Assembly (NCBI GenBank): GCA_039621445.1
Contig: CP154954.1
Span: 67,118,714-67,182,713, forward strand
Direction: 5' to 3'
From: Euglena gracilis
Taxonomy: Eukaryota > Euglenida > Euglenophyceae > Euglenales
Length of the DNA: 64,000 bases
Shown: positions 12,448 through 22,481 of the stretch, piece by piece
Numbering within the stretch: the first letter of the stretch is position 1
How the letters are laid out: each line of letters opens with the position of its first letter
Position numbers and translations under genes: made by a program
Notes under the pieces: model-generated
Database searches by the model: none
Told to the model about the DNA's origin: nothing
What the model saw: only the letters and a program-made list of their open reading frames with translations

Positions 12448-15400
12448 TCACTTCGGCAGGACGCGCCTCAGGAAGGCGGCGAGGTCCTTCATCTCCGCCT
12501 GGGAGGACTCGTGGCCGAACGGGTACGTCTTGAACTCGACGTTGGTCTTCCCCTGGAGGGGTTTACCATTCATCAAAATCCACAGCCCCCCCCAATGTCC
12601 CCCAAAATGTGCACTTCCACCTCTTGTATTCCCCAATCTGTTTATTCGAACAAAAACAAACATGCACTGTTGTCCTCATTTTTTTTTGCGCTCTTCAGGT
12701 TCTTCCCTGGATAGGTTGATATGGTTAGGCACTTAGAGGTGTTCGTCCTGATCGGGGCACCACGCAACTCCCTTTCTGTCCTGCAAAATCCCAAGGTTTT
12801 ACAAGGCAGCCTTTAATTACTGGGTCCCAATTAGTGACACAGGGTCCACATGAACATTTGAACGATTCAGCCCAAAATGTCGTCCCACCTGAGCGACGAG
12901 GTTGTCGTAGCTCAGCTTGCCCAAAGCAAACATCACCACCACGTCGCGGGTGCCATGGCAGAGGAGGGTCGGAGTGTCCTTGTTCACCCCAGCGTCCAGA
13001 AGCCTGCCAATCTGTGGAGACAACTGGCCGTCTGCATACCGAAAAATGAAACAGCCGAGAGCAACTGCAACCTTAGGATCACAAACAAACTGTTGCCAAA
13101 CCGAACCTCACTTATCACATTCGGGTGACCGAAAATGCCGTGGGGGGGTAGAAATGGTTGTTGCATTTACCTCCCTTCTTGCTGCCTAACCCCCCACCCT
13201 GTGGTCGGCGACCGGGGGGGGGGGTCACATGACAAGGGGTGTAATGGCCTGTGGAGGTGCCATCAGACATGCCTTTTTGCCCAACCAGGAGGATACCCCA
13301 ACACATCGCAAAAGAAATACGACGTCGAAGAAATGCAGACCACGTAACCCACATTCTGATGAAACCCTTCGCAACCTCAACGAAATGAAACGTTTTTGCC
13401 TCTACATTCCTCATGGGCACAGGAAATTGAACCCAAGAAGGGAATGCCAGATCATCTGACTGAACGTGGCCACTGACTCTGGCATTCAATGCAACTCGAC
13501 TTTCTTTAAAAAAAAGAGCCCTCCAACGTTGAACACCACCGTCCATCACAACAAAAAGCTTTACTTCAGAACCCTAGAGGTGAAGGGGGGGTCAGGGTTT
13601 GATATAAAGGCAGGTGAGGGAGGAGGGCAGGTGGGTCGGATCCACCCCTCTGGTCCACCAGGGGGGGGGGTGGGGGACACCAGAGGCACGGTCCGGGAGA
13701 AAAATTTTGCCCCTCAAATTGGCCAAAAGTGCCATTTTTGGGCACTATTTGGGCAAAATCTTGCCAAAAAATGCCCAAAGTTTTCGGCGCAAAGCGCCGG
13801 AAGGAAAAATCTGACCTTTTTAGGGGGGTCCGACCCCCCCAGTCCGGACCCCCCCCTTCTGGTCCAGGAATGGGGGGGGACCACCACCCTCAAAACTGTA
13901 CACCCTCCTTATCGAACCCTGGACTCACCAGGGTTCGAATTTGGACTTGTTGCAGCCCAGCCCCCCCCCCCTCCCCATGTGGAGGTTTTGTCGCCTGTCA
14001 GCAGAAGCCGGCCACACCTCCCTCCTCTGCATGCCCCAGCCGCTGAAGCCGACAATGCCTGCTAGCCGGTGCTTGCACGTGTAGCCGCTGTGCTGCGCGA
14101 TGGCGGAGCCCTGGGAGAAGCCGCCCAGCACGATGCGGTCGGCGGGGACGCCCTGGGCCACAAAGTCGTCCACCATGCGGTGCACGCGCGCCACGCTCTC
14201 CAGCATCCCCTTCGGGTTGTCGGTCTCCCGCTCTGGCGTGTGAAGCGGGGAAATGATTTTTGAAACACCACCACCATCAAGGGGGGGGGGCGTGGAAATG
14301 CAACATGGACCCTTAAAAAAAAACGCGATGCATAAAAATGCAAAAAAAAACCAAGTTGCATATAAAATCCTTCATATTCATCCTCCCCAATACCTGTCAC
14401 TGGGATGGCGTCGATGTCAAACCAACTGGTCGTACGCATCCCCGAGTTGCAGCTGACAGGCTGCGCAACACATGTCAAACACGTGACAGTGGGGGTGACT
14501 CGCAAAAAAGACCACTGCTTTTCATTTTGGTGAAGCGATATGCCATAGAAATACCCATAGAAGAATAACGGGGAAAGGGGAATAGGTATTAGCACGCTCT
14601 CAGAGTCCATTTCATGGTGATAGGGCCTATTTGGGACTTGCTGTGGTCGACCTTTTTGGGGCCAAGGCTAAATCCAGAAATATCAAAAAGAAAAACGGGG
14701 AATCAACAGAATTTATGGCAGACCTGAATAAAGCGGCTTCTTTTACCAACCCTGGGGTTGGGGGGGTACCTTGTGTTATGAGGTGCCTGCCCACAGCAGG
14801 CACACATCCCAGGGGGGGGTCAAGCTTGGTCCCTGGCAAGCACCTATGACAGATTCCAAATTTTAGCCTGCGGTCGGCTGCGGTCGGCTGCGGTCGGCAG
14901 CGGTCGGCAGCGGTCGGCAAAATAATCGGCCGTAGGTGGGGGGCAGGCCAACAAAAAATGAGCATATATCACAACCACACAATTCACTGTTGCCGACTTT
15001 TGGCCACTTTTCGCTGCTTTTGGCCAATTTTTGATGCTTTTGGACTGCTTTTGGCCACTGTTGCCGACTTTTGGTCACTTTTTGCTGTCTTTGCCCATTT
15101 TTTTCCTGCCTTTTGCTTTCTTTTGGTCACTTTTGTTGCTTTTGCCCACTTTTTGCTGTGTTTTGGCTGCTTTTGACCAGCTTTTGCTTTCTTTGACCTC
15201 TTTTCACCACATTTGGCCTCTTTTGCCCACTTTTGACCACTTTTCTCTGCTTTTGGCCATTTTTACCCACTTCTGGCCACTTTCAGGCCACTTTAAACGT
15301 CTTTTTGTTGCTTTTGACATCAAGAGCAGCCAAACGTGACCTAAAATGGTCAAAAAGTGACCAAAAATGGTTAAAATGGCCAAAGGTGGGCAAAAGAGGC

Positions 15401-16926
15401 CAAAGAAAAGCTGTTTTGGCCACTGTTTTTGCGACTCCAGAAGCTGCACCTGGCGCAAAACGGTCAAAAATGATCAAAATGGACCAAAAAGTTACCAAAA
15501 GCAGGCAAAAATAAAAAAAAATATCCAAAGAGGTCCAAAAAAAAGCCAAAAATGGCCCAAAATGGCCCTGCTTTTGGCCAATTTTGGCCACTTTAGCAGC
15601 TTTTGTTCACTTTTGGCAACAAACTAGCGCAAAATGCTCAAAAATGGTCAAATTGGACCAAAAAGAGACCACAAAAAAATGGGCAAAAAAAATCGAAAAT
15701 GGCTCTAAATGGTCAAAAATGGCCCAAAATGGCCCAAGAGCAGGACAAAATGGCCCAAAATTACAAGAAGTGGGCAAAAAGTGGCCAAAAATGGTCAAAA
15801 TAGGTCAAAATTGGTGAATTATGGTGACAAATGGGCCAAAAGGGGACAAAAGCGACCTAAAATGGCCAAAAGTGGCCAAAAGTGGCCAAAAATGACAATA
15901 TGAGCCAGATGAGCCAAAATCTCAAAACCTGGGATAAAAATGAGCCCAATTCCTCATTCTCACTGAAAAATTGACATCAAATAGAAAAAGTTGCGCGGTC
16001 GGCTGCGGTCGGCTGCGGTCGGCTGCGGTCGGCATAGGTGCAGGCAAATTTCCCTTGAAAATGGCCATTTTCGGGACCTGGCCACCCCAAAACCCTCCCC
16101 CCCCTGGGGGGGTCGAAAGTGCCCTACCCCCTGCCTGCCCACAGCACCCTCTTGGGGGGGTGCGCACTTCCTTTAACTTTCCGAACAGATTCAAGTGCAC
16201 CTTGCACGCCGACACGCCTGTACGGGGGCGTCCGGGAAGGACCACCGGACGTGGGGCATCTGCGGGCCGAAGAGCTGCTCCAGCTCCCCCCAGCCATCCC
16301 CGCTGTCTCCCGGCCAGGCCGGACTGCATGGTGAGTGGTGAGCCCCAAATTTGGGGTCTTGAAATGAAGTCTGCCTCGGGGCCAGGGTTCAATATAAGGG
16401 CAGATGGGAGGGGGATGGGTCGGACCCTCCCTCAGAATTTTGGGCATTTTTTTGGCAATGTTTGCCCAGAAGGTGCCCAAAATGGCATTTTCCGAACGTG
16501 GGGGGCAATACGTTTCGGCCCGGCGCTTCGCGGCAGGCCGAAATTCGGTCACCCGGACTGTGCCTCTGTACAAAAGGGTGGGAAGCATCAACTTGACCTC
16601 TTGGGCGGATCCCGGGTACCCCCCCGGGGTCCATCCAAACCCCCCCAGGAGGGGGGGGCACCCCCCCCCCCCAAACCCGTGCACCCTCCTGATATCGGAC
16701 CCTGCTCGGGTACATTTTTTGATTCAAAATCAAAAGACCCGGATTGGTGGGGTCGCCCTCCACTTTGCCACCCTGCATGAACGATGGGCAAACTCCCATG
16801 AAAAACGTCAATGAGTCGGCTCCATGTGGATGGCTCGGTCTCAGTTATTCGTGTCACCAAAACGGCCACGGGGAGTATAGCCCGGCCTGGTCCCAAGCCG
16901 TGGAGCCAAATGACCGCCGCCGACAT
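12448..16926 (-). CDS. APT1: Acyl-protein thioesterase / lysophospholipase-like hydrolase, six exons, 215 aa
   Basis: Serine hydrolase of the LYPLA/APT family, which removes palmitate from cytosolic protein cysteines. Exons: 16926-16893, 16309-16218, 14460-14394, 14232-14018, 13023-12889, 12552-12448. They join in one frame from ATG to TGA (648 nt). Motifs in order: IWLHGLG then DSGDGWGELEQ (oxyanion region); FPDAPVQ/PVSCNSG and SWFDIDAIP; the nucleophile elbow GGFSQGSA (exon 4); the Asp in CHGTRDVV (exon 5); the His in YPFGHE (exon 6). Length fits APT1 (about 230 aa). The N terminus begins directly at the first strand (MSAAVIWLHGLG). Intron 1 is nonconventional; the others are GT-AG, but the second donor is either GC (CAG|GCGTGT) or GT two codons earlier. 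Introns 1, 2 and 4 host mobile elements. Expected to be cytosolic. Confidence 0.93.
13593..13921. mobile_element. Family-2 hAT-like miniature element (degenerate), in the thioesterase intron
   Basis: Left end CAGGGTTTGATATAAAGG and right end CCTCCTTATCGAACCCTG match family 2 (17966-18356). The interior has the family's TGCCATTTTTGGGC and GGCGCAAAGCGCCGG blocks. No 8-bp duplication is seen (GGGGGGGT against GACTCACC), so one end may be rearranged. Confidence 0.7.
14840..16041. mobile_element. Putative 1.2-kb element with snap-back interior, in the thioesterase intron
   Basis: Ends GCACCTATG (14840-14848) and CATAGGTGC (16033-16041) are inverted copies. GGCAA lies directly left and, offset by one base, right. 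Just inside each end are several copies of GCGGTCGGCT in the same orientation (14872-14920 and 15993-16034). The interior is T-rich CTTTTGGCCACTTTT from 15000 to 15310, then A-rich AAAAGTGGCCAAAA from 15340 to 15905, so the two halves are loosely complementary. A related left part occurs at 8009-8110. No coding capacity seen. Superfamily unknown. Confidence 0.6.
16310..16892 (-). other. Nonconventional intron, thioesterase gene intron 1 (583 bp)
   Basis: Read on the minus strand the intron starts GACCAGGCCGG and ends CCGGCCTGGCCGG. CAG is at +4 to +6 and CTG at -8 to -6, and CAGGCCGG/CCGGCCTG are perfectly complementary. Only this excision gives HGLGDSGDGW in frame; no GT-AG choice does. The 8 bases outside CAG and CTG (CTTGGGAC and GCCGGGAG) share GGGA in register. 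A family-2 element (16383-16704) is nested inside. Confidence 0.88.
16383..16704. mobile_element. Family-2 hAT-like miniature element nested in a nonconventional intron
   Basis: Ends CAGGGTTCAATATAAGGG and CCTCCTGATATCGGACCCTG. Flanks CTCGGGGC (16375-16382) and CTCGGGTA (16705-16712) match at 6 of 8 positions, a decayed duplication. The interior resembles the copies at 17966 and 43754. Confidence 0.75.
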
Positions 16927-16965
16927 GAGACACACGGCACTTGGCAGGATGTCTGAGGTATAAGT
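16927..16965 (-). promoter_or_regulatory. Possible spliced-leader acceptor upstream of the thioesterase start
   Basis: On the minus strand ACTTATACCTCAG ends at 16953, 26 nt before the ATG at 16926, with a pyrimidine-rich lead. Euglenid nuclear mRNAs commonly receive a trans-spliced leader at an AG shortly before the start codon. This is inference only; no transcript evidence. Confidence 0.35.
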
Positions 16966-17044
16966 GGGACTCATATGACCCAGTGGACAGGTGGGTGGGT
17001 GGGTGGGTGGGTGGGGTGCTGCACACAGTTCGGCACCTCCATTC

Positions 17045-17890
17045 CCTGACCTTCTCCAATACCTGCGTCCTGCATCCACTCCAGCAGTGCCTGAATCCAC
17101 CTTCAGTATCTACATCAATTCCAGTACCTTCATCTGCCCTCACACCCACATCCACTTCGGTAATACCTGCATCCACTCCAGTGCCTGCATCAATTCCAAT
17201 ACCTGCATCTCAAACACCTCCACCCACTCCAGTAATACATGCTCAATTACCTCCTTCCACTCCATGCCATATGGTATTAGGGAATTGGTCTATGCCCGAT
17301 TCCTCCCGGAACAACTGCTGAAATGAACTTCTTCCTCCTGATCCTTCTCTGTAACTGCGTCTCTCAAAAATGCAAAAAAAAAAATGCCTCAAATTTATGA
17401 AAATGGCTGAAAATGGCTGAAAAAAGCCCAAAAATGCCAACAGTAGCCACAAAGATGGCTATTTTCAGCCATTTTCAAATGGCTGAAAATGGCTGAAAAA
17501 AGCCCAAAAATGCCAACAGTAGCCACAAAGATGGGGAAAAATGACCTCAAAATATAAAGTGGACGCTTGCTCAGATTGACCCAATTTAACCTAACATTAA
17601 CCCCAATTATCTAGGAATCCTCCAAATTGGCAAAAATTACCCCCCCCCCCCTAGTCGTACGACCGGGTTCCTGCAACCTGTGACCGGGGGGGGTGGTCGT
17701 AACACCCCCATAACCTGCAACCTGTGACCGGGGGGTGGTCATAAATGCGGGGGCGGTCATAGGTGAAGTGGTGTTAAAATTTTGGTAACCTGCAACCTGT
17801 GACCGGGGGGGGGGTCATAACACCCCCATGACCTGCAACCTGTGACCGGGGGGTGGTCGTAAATGAGGGGTGGTCGTACGACTGGGGGGG
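17045..17890. repeat. Cluster of short tandem repeats
   Basis: Three blocks. At 17045-17250 there is a degenerate TCCAGTACCTGCATC minisatellite. At 17398-17535 a ~77-bp block containing GCCAACAGTAGCCACAAAGATGG is duplicated. At 17653-17890 there are four copies of ACCTGCAACCTGTGACCGGG separated by GGTCATAA/GGTCGTAA spacers, bounded by GTCGTACGAC (17653) and GTCGTACGACT (17871). No gene recognised between 16966 and 17960. Confidence 0.75.
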
Positions 17891-17965
17891 GGGGGGTAAT
17901 CAAAATCAAAAAATGGCCCATTTGGGCAGAATATGAGAGGTTTGTGGAAAATGATGGCTCACGAA

Positions 17966-18356
17966 CAGGGTTCGATATAAGGACAGGTGGGGGGTGGTCC
18001 GGACCCCCCCCCCCTGCGGGCCAGGAGGGGGGGGGTGGGGGGGACACCCCCCCCACCTAAACAGGTGCGCGGTCAGGGTGGCCGAAAATTTTTGACCCCC
18101 CAAAACGACCAAAAGTGCCATTTTGGGCACTTTTGGGGCAAAAATGTGCCAAAAATGCAAAAAAATTTCGGCGCGAAGCGCCGGAGGAAAAAATTGACCC
18201 TTTTTGGGGGGGGGGGTCCCGGGAACCCCCCCGAGGGTCGGTCCGGACCCCCCTGGCAGGTGGGGGGGGGGGTGGTCCGGACCCCCCTGCGGGCCAGGAG
18301 GGGGGGGGGACACCCCCCCACCTAAACCATGTACGCCCTCCTTATATCAAACCCTG
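17966..18356. mobile_element. Family-2 hAT-like miniature element with exact 8-bp duplication
   Basis: Ends CAGGGTTCGATATAAGGA and TCCTTATATCAAACCCTG. Flanked by CTCACGAA at 17958-17965 and CTCACGAA at 18357-18364. The 391-bp interior has CAAAAGTGCCATTTTGGGC and GGCGCGAAGCGCCGG, which could fold, and no open frame of note. Confidence 0.93.
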
Positions 18357-18364
18357 CTCACGAA

Positions 18365-18920
18365 TCTAAAATATGGTTTAGTTCTCAAAATTATGCAAAA
18401 ATACGTCAGCATCGCCCAGTATCAAGGGGTGCTTGGAGGGGACCCCCCCCCACACCCTGACAATGGAACAAGCCAAAACAAACCATTTTGGTCCCAGCCT
18501 GAAGCGCTGAAAATTAGGGGAAACAAGATCAGAGAAATCATTTGCACACATTTAAGAATTGAAAGGAGGGTCTTCAAAAGAATTTGATGATGCACCACGT
18601 TGTCTGCAAATATATTTCTTAAAAATGAATTAAATTTCCAAGCGAGCCAGGTGTGCCTTGGAGTGCTTGCCCAGGCACCCCACAGGTGCAGGTGGGCTTG
18701 GCACGGCTCGAAACTCTGTGTGATTGCGTGAGGAATTCATGGGAAGAAATATGGAAACCGCAGGCTTGATCCACTGTTGAGTCAACTTCAGAATGAGGTG
18801 CCGGGTGGAATTGCTTTTCTCTTTCAACCACTTTCGGGTCACAACACCAGGCACAACCACGTGGATGGAATGAAGGTCCCGGCAACCGTATCAGCGACAG
18901 GATTGACAACGACTCCGTGC
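18365..18920. other. No recognised gene
   Basis: The region between the family-2 element and the left end of the 3.55-kb element contains a C-run at 18444-18453 and no exon I can assign. Confidence 0.5.
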
Positions 18921-18925
18921 ATGAT

Positions 18926-21900
18926 CTTAGGCGGCCTAACTCGCTTTGAAAGCGCCCTAACTTAGCCTTGAAAGTGACTGTAAATTGTGTCGATGTGCAA
19001 CCTCGCAAAAAAAGTTCTGCTTTCCAACACCGAAGCCCGATTTTCAGGACTGTCTGCACTGGTCTGTCCCTCCAGTGTGCACACGTTTTCCAGGGCCCAG
19101 AGTGCGTGAACCCAAAGCGCTGGGTAATGAAACGAGGGGACGTCATTGCGCACCTGCGCAATGGCACAGCTAATTTTTTTCAATACAAAAAACCAAACGC
19201 ATTGTGCACTTGCGCAATGTTTTAAACTTTTGCAATTCAAAATGTGGGTGGTAATTTTCACTTGTGCAATGGTTGCACAATATACATGCTAAAATGTGTT
19301 TTTTTGCGGTACGAGGTGCAAGAAGCACTGTGCCCCACAATTAGGGTCAACGCAGGGGGTTGTGTCTGGTTCCACACACAGTGCTCACGGGGTTGGCACC
19401 TTGAGAGCGAAACACGCCTGTCACCACCTTCGGCATCATTCCCCAAAACGGTCTGTAAACACTGAATTAATTCACAATCCAAATGGACTCAAAGAAGCGA
19501 ACACCACAGGTTAGTCCTTGTCCCAAATTTTCTCCAGGCCCTTGAGATCGTGAGACAGGCACAAGCACACCACAACAAAAACTTGCTGATAAACCCAGGA
19601 ATTTTTTCCGTTCTGCTTTTTCTGTGTATTCCACTGTGTCATACCAAGGGAAAACGGATGAGAAAGGGACTTCAGTGCCTGAGGAAATTCCTCAGTGGCG
19701 GGCACCCTAATTCCCAAATGCGGTCAGCAGTCTTTCATGGCGTGAGTGAAAAGCTGGTGAATGCGCACATGCGCAAAAAATCGTCCTGTGCCTTTCTTTG
19801 AATGACAGCCACACCGTCCAACATTTTCACTCCCAGGTGGGTATGCCACCACCCACGCCAACTCCCCCCGCCTGGCCTGGGTTTGAAACCACACGGCTGA
19901 AGTGTAGACCTCCCGAGGATCCAATGGTGTCCGAGGACGAGGCAGCCCTGGAGCAAAACACGGCAGAGGAGGACCCCCGCCTGTGGCCTTGCTGGCAACA
20001 AACGTCACCCCCTACACAGAACCCTTATTTTCATGAACTCAGAGTCGACGCTCCAACACTGCAAACTACACAACCCTTGGCCGCTGTGAAGACCAGGGAA
20101 AGCGCACATGCACACCTTCTCCACACCCCCCATCCGCAATGGTTGCAGTCATACAATTGCTTACCGACCCCCGGGGGGGGGTGAGGGGGGTCACTCCACT
20201 TTCTTAAAAACCAATCGGTCACTCATTTTCAAAAAACCAGCCAGTCACTACCCCCCCCGGGGGGGGGGGTCGGCCACTCAGAAAAACGGCCACTTTCCAG
20301 TCACTTTAGGCCATTTTAGGCCCAAAAAAATTTTCCGGCGCCTTCGGCGCCGGGGTCACTCAAGCCACTTTTGCCCACTCCTGGCCGACCCCCCCCCCCG
20401 GGGGGGGAGGGGGTCCGGGCCAAAAACCAGCCAGTCACTCTGAAAAAACCAGTCACCCCCCCCCCGGGGGTGGGGGGGGGTCGGTCAGTGCTTAAGCAAT
20501 TACCTGGTTGCAGTCAAACATGGCACATCGGGGTGAATGCGCACATGCACATTCCCTTCTTGTGTCTCCCCTTAAAGCACCCTGGTAGGAGGTTGCCACA
20601 CAGGGCCATGCCAAACAACTCAGCACACAAGGTGGAGGCACAGCCAGGGAGACATACAACCTACTCCAGCGGCATCCTCCTGGGCAATGAGACGCCTCTG
20701 AAATCGCTGACAAAGGCCAGCAGCGCACCATGGGGGCAGCCCTGTCACAATGCTGTGCTGGTACTGGGTTCAGGAGTGCGAGACACAGCTCCCCTCAACA
20801 CAGAGAATGCGCACCTGCGCACTCCCCCTCATGAAATGCGCAGGTGCGCACTCTTGTGTATGCCCAGCGCTGCTCCCCTCCTGCTCTCCTGTAGATAGAA
20901 TCACACCCAGCCAACGAAGGAATGGCCTCACGACGTCCACTCCCCATGTGCCTTCTCATAGGCACCACTGCACATCACCATGTGGGACCACCTGTGTTTA
21001 GGTGTGACGTTTGGGATGGGGTGCTGGGTATGGAAGGGGGGGGGCTGGCTTGCACCCCTTTATACATCAACAACAGTGGAGAATGGTGGACGTACTGACA
21101 CACCTTTTTCCGGTGGGTTGCAACCCACCAGACAGTCCCATCACACCAGGCAGATGGAGGACACAATTTGGCCAAAACAGATCTTTCAGTCATCATCCCA
21201 AAAAGCCCTACTCCCAGCACCGAGGATGGCTCCACAGCCCGCCGCCCGTAATTCGTCTTATTTGAACGGTCCCTTCCTCCCCACCTGAATAATTCAAAAT
21301 TACCAACCCAGCTTCTGCACCCAGCGGTGCTCACCCTGCACACCCTCACCATTCTCCTCAATCCACCACCTTTTCCCACAGCACGTGCACATTCATATAT
21401 GCCTACTGTTAGAATGCCCATTGCGCACATGCGCAACAGTTATCCATTGCGCATGTGCACAATGCACAACCATTGCGCAAATGCGCAACGGTAATGGAAG
21501 CCCCTGAGTTTATGGGCGTCTCTCTGGTGTGTTACGACGTGTTGGGGGCCCCTCTCTGCACGGCTGATGTTGGGCTTGGTGAAGCAATTCATTCCGCAGG
21601 TGTGCAATGGATATGCCTCTGTAATGGTGTGCTTGTTCATTCAGATCAGTCAGGTGCGTGTTTGCACTTCTTCTTTATTCTGTACGGGCAATTGCGTAAT
21701 GGATTTCCTCACCAAGCCCAACACTGGCCATGCAAAGAGGGCCTCCTGACACACCATAACACGCCAGAGAAAGGCCCATAAGATCAGGAGCATCCGTTAA
21801 CCATTGCGCACATGCGCAATCGTTGTGCATTGCTCGCATCTGCAATGGATAACTGTTGCGCATGTGCGTAATAGGCATAACCATTGCGTTCTATGCCTGG

Positions 21901-22476
21901 CAATGTGGGGGCTGGAATTGCTCACCAGATGACAAGACCCTGGCTTGCCCTCAATTCCCCCCAACCCCGCCACCCGGGTGGTCCCCACTGCACCGCTCCT
22001 CACGCTTCAAGCTCCCAAGGATCACAACTCTCTGGCACGCCGTTTTTTTCAAACTGTTCGCAACGCGTGTGTAGAGTCTGCCCTCTGGATGACTCAGCAG
22101 GCAACTCTGCAGGCACATTCCAGAGAGCCTGAAAAACAACAGAAAAATCCAAATTTCACCGCCGGCCTGCGTGACACTGTCTGGGGAACACACTCGGGGC
22201 TTAAAAAAAAAAGGGAGATACAACATTTTTTTTTGGTTTTGGCACTGTTTTGGGAAAATTTACATGTCCCGGAGCTCAAACCAGGGTTTTGAAATCTTTT
22301 TAACATGGGCACAGGCCGAAAAAACACCAAAATCGGCAAATGATGCAGGCCACCATAGAGGGTGGGACCACAGGGTCAAAAGGGTGGGTTTTACCGCCAG
22401 GTATCAAAAAGATTGCAACATTGCGTATATGCACATTACAAAATCAAAACCTTAAGTGCAAGTTAGGATGCCTAAG
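18926..22476. mobile_element. 3.55-kb inverted-repeat element with 5-bp duplication ATGAT (small relative of the 11-kb element)
   Basis: Left end CTTAGGCGGCCTAACTCGC; right end CTTAAGTGCAAGTTAGG followed by ATGCCTAAG. These match the ends of the 27743-38811 element. Flanks are ATGAT at 18921-18925 and ATGAT at 22477-22481, an exact 5-bp duplication. The interior repeats a GCGCA-NN-TGCGCA palindrome (19755, 21424, 21440, 21805, 21853 and others) and has one near the right end (TTGCGTATATGCAC, 22420). Poly-C/G GACCCCC...GGGGGTC blocks occur at 20168-20490. No gene X or Y relatives were recognised, so it is probably non-autonomous. Confidence 0.85.
21425..21868. repeat. Inverted repeat built on GCGCA palindromes
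   Basis: GCGCACATGCGCAACAGTTA followed by TCCATTGC at about 21425-21452 is the reverse complement of a stretch at about 21840-21868 (GCAATGGATAACTGTTGCGC then ATGTGCG). The arms are about 390 bp apart, inside the 3.55-kb element. Confidence 0.75.
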
Positions 22477-22481
22477 ATGAT

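Noticed and set aside
16218-16223. Thioesterase intron 2 donor as a nonconventional boundary
   Set aside because: Using CAG at +4 would delete the conserved segment before the Asn and the flanking 8-mers share nothing. GC-AG or an upstream GT is simpler.
19798-20898. Open frames with Pro/Glu-rich translations inside the 3.55-kb element
   Set aside because: No recognisable domain, no paired splice sites and interrupted by poly-C/G blocks; not defensible as genes or as relics of X or Y.
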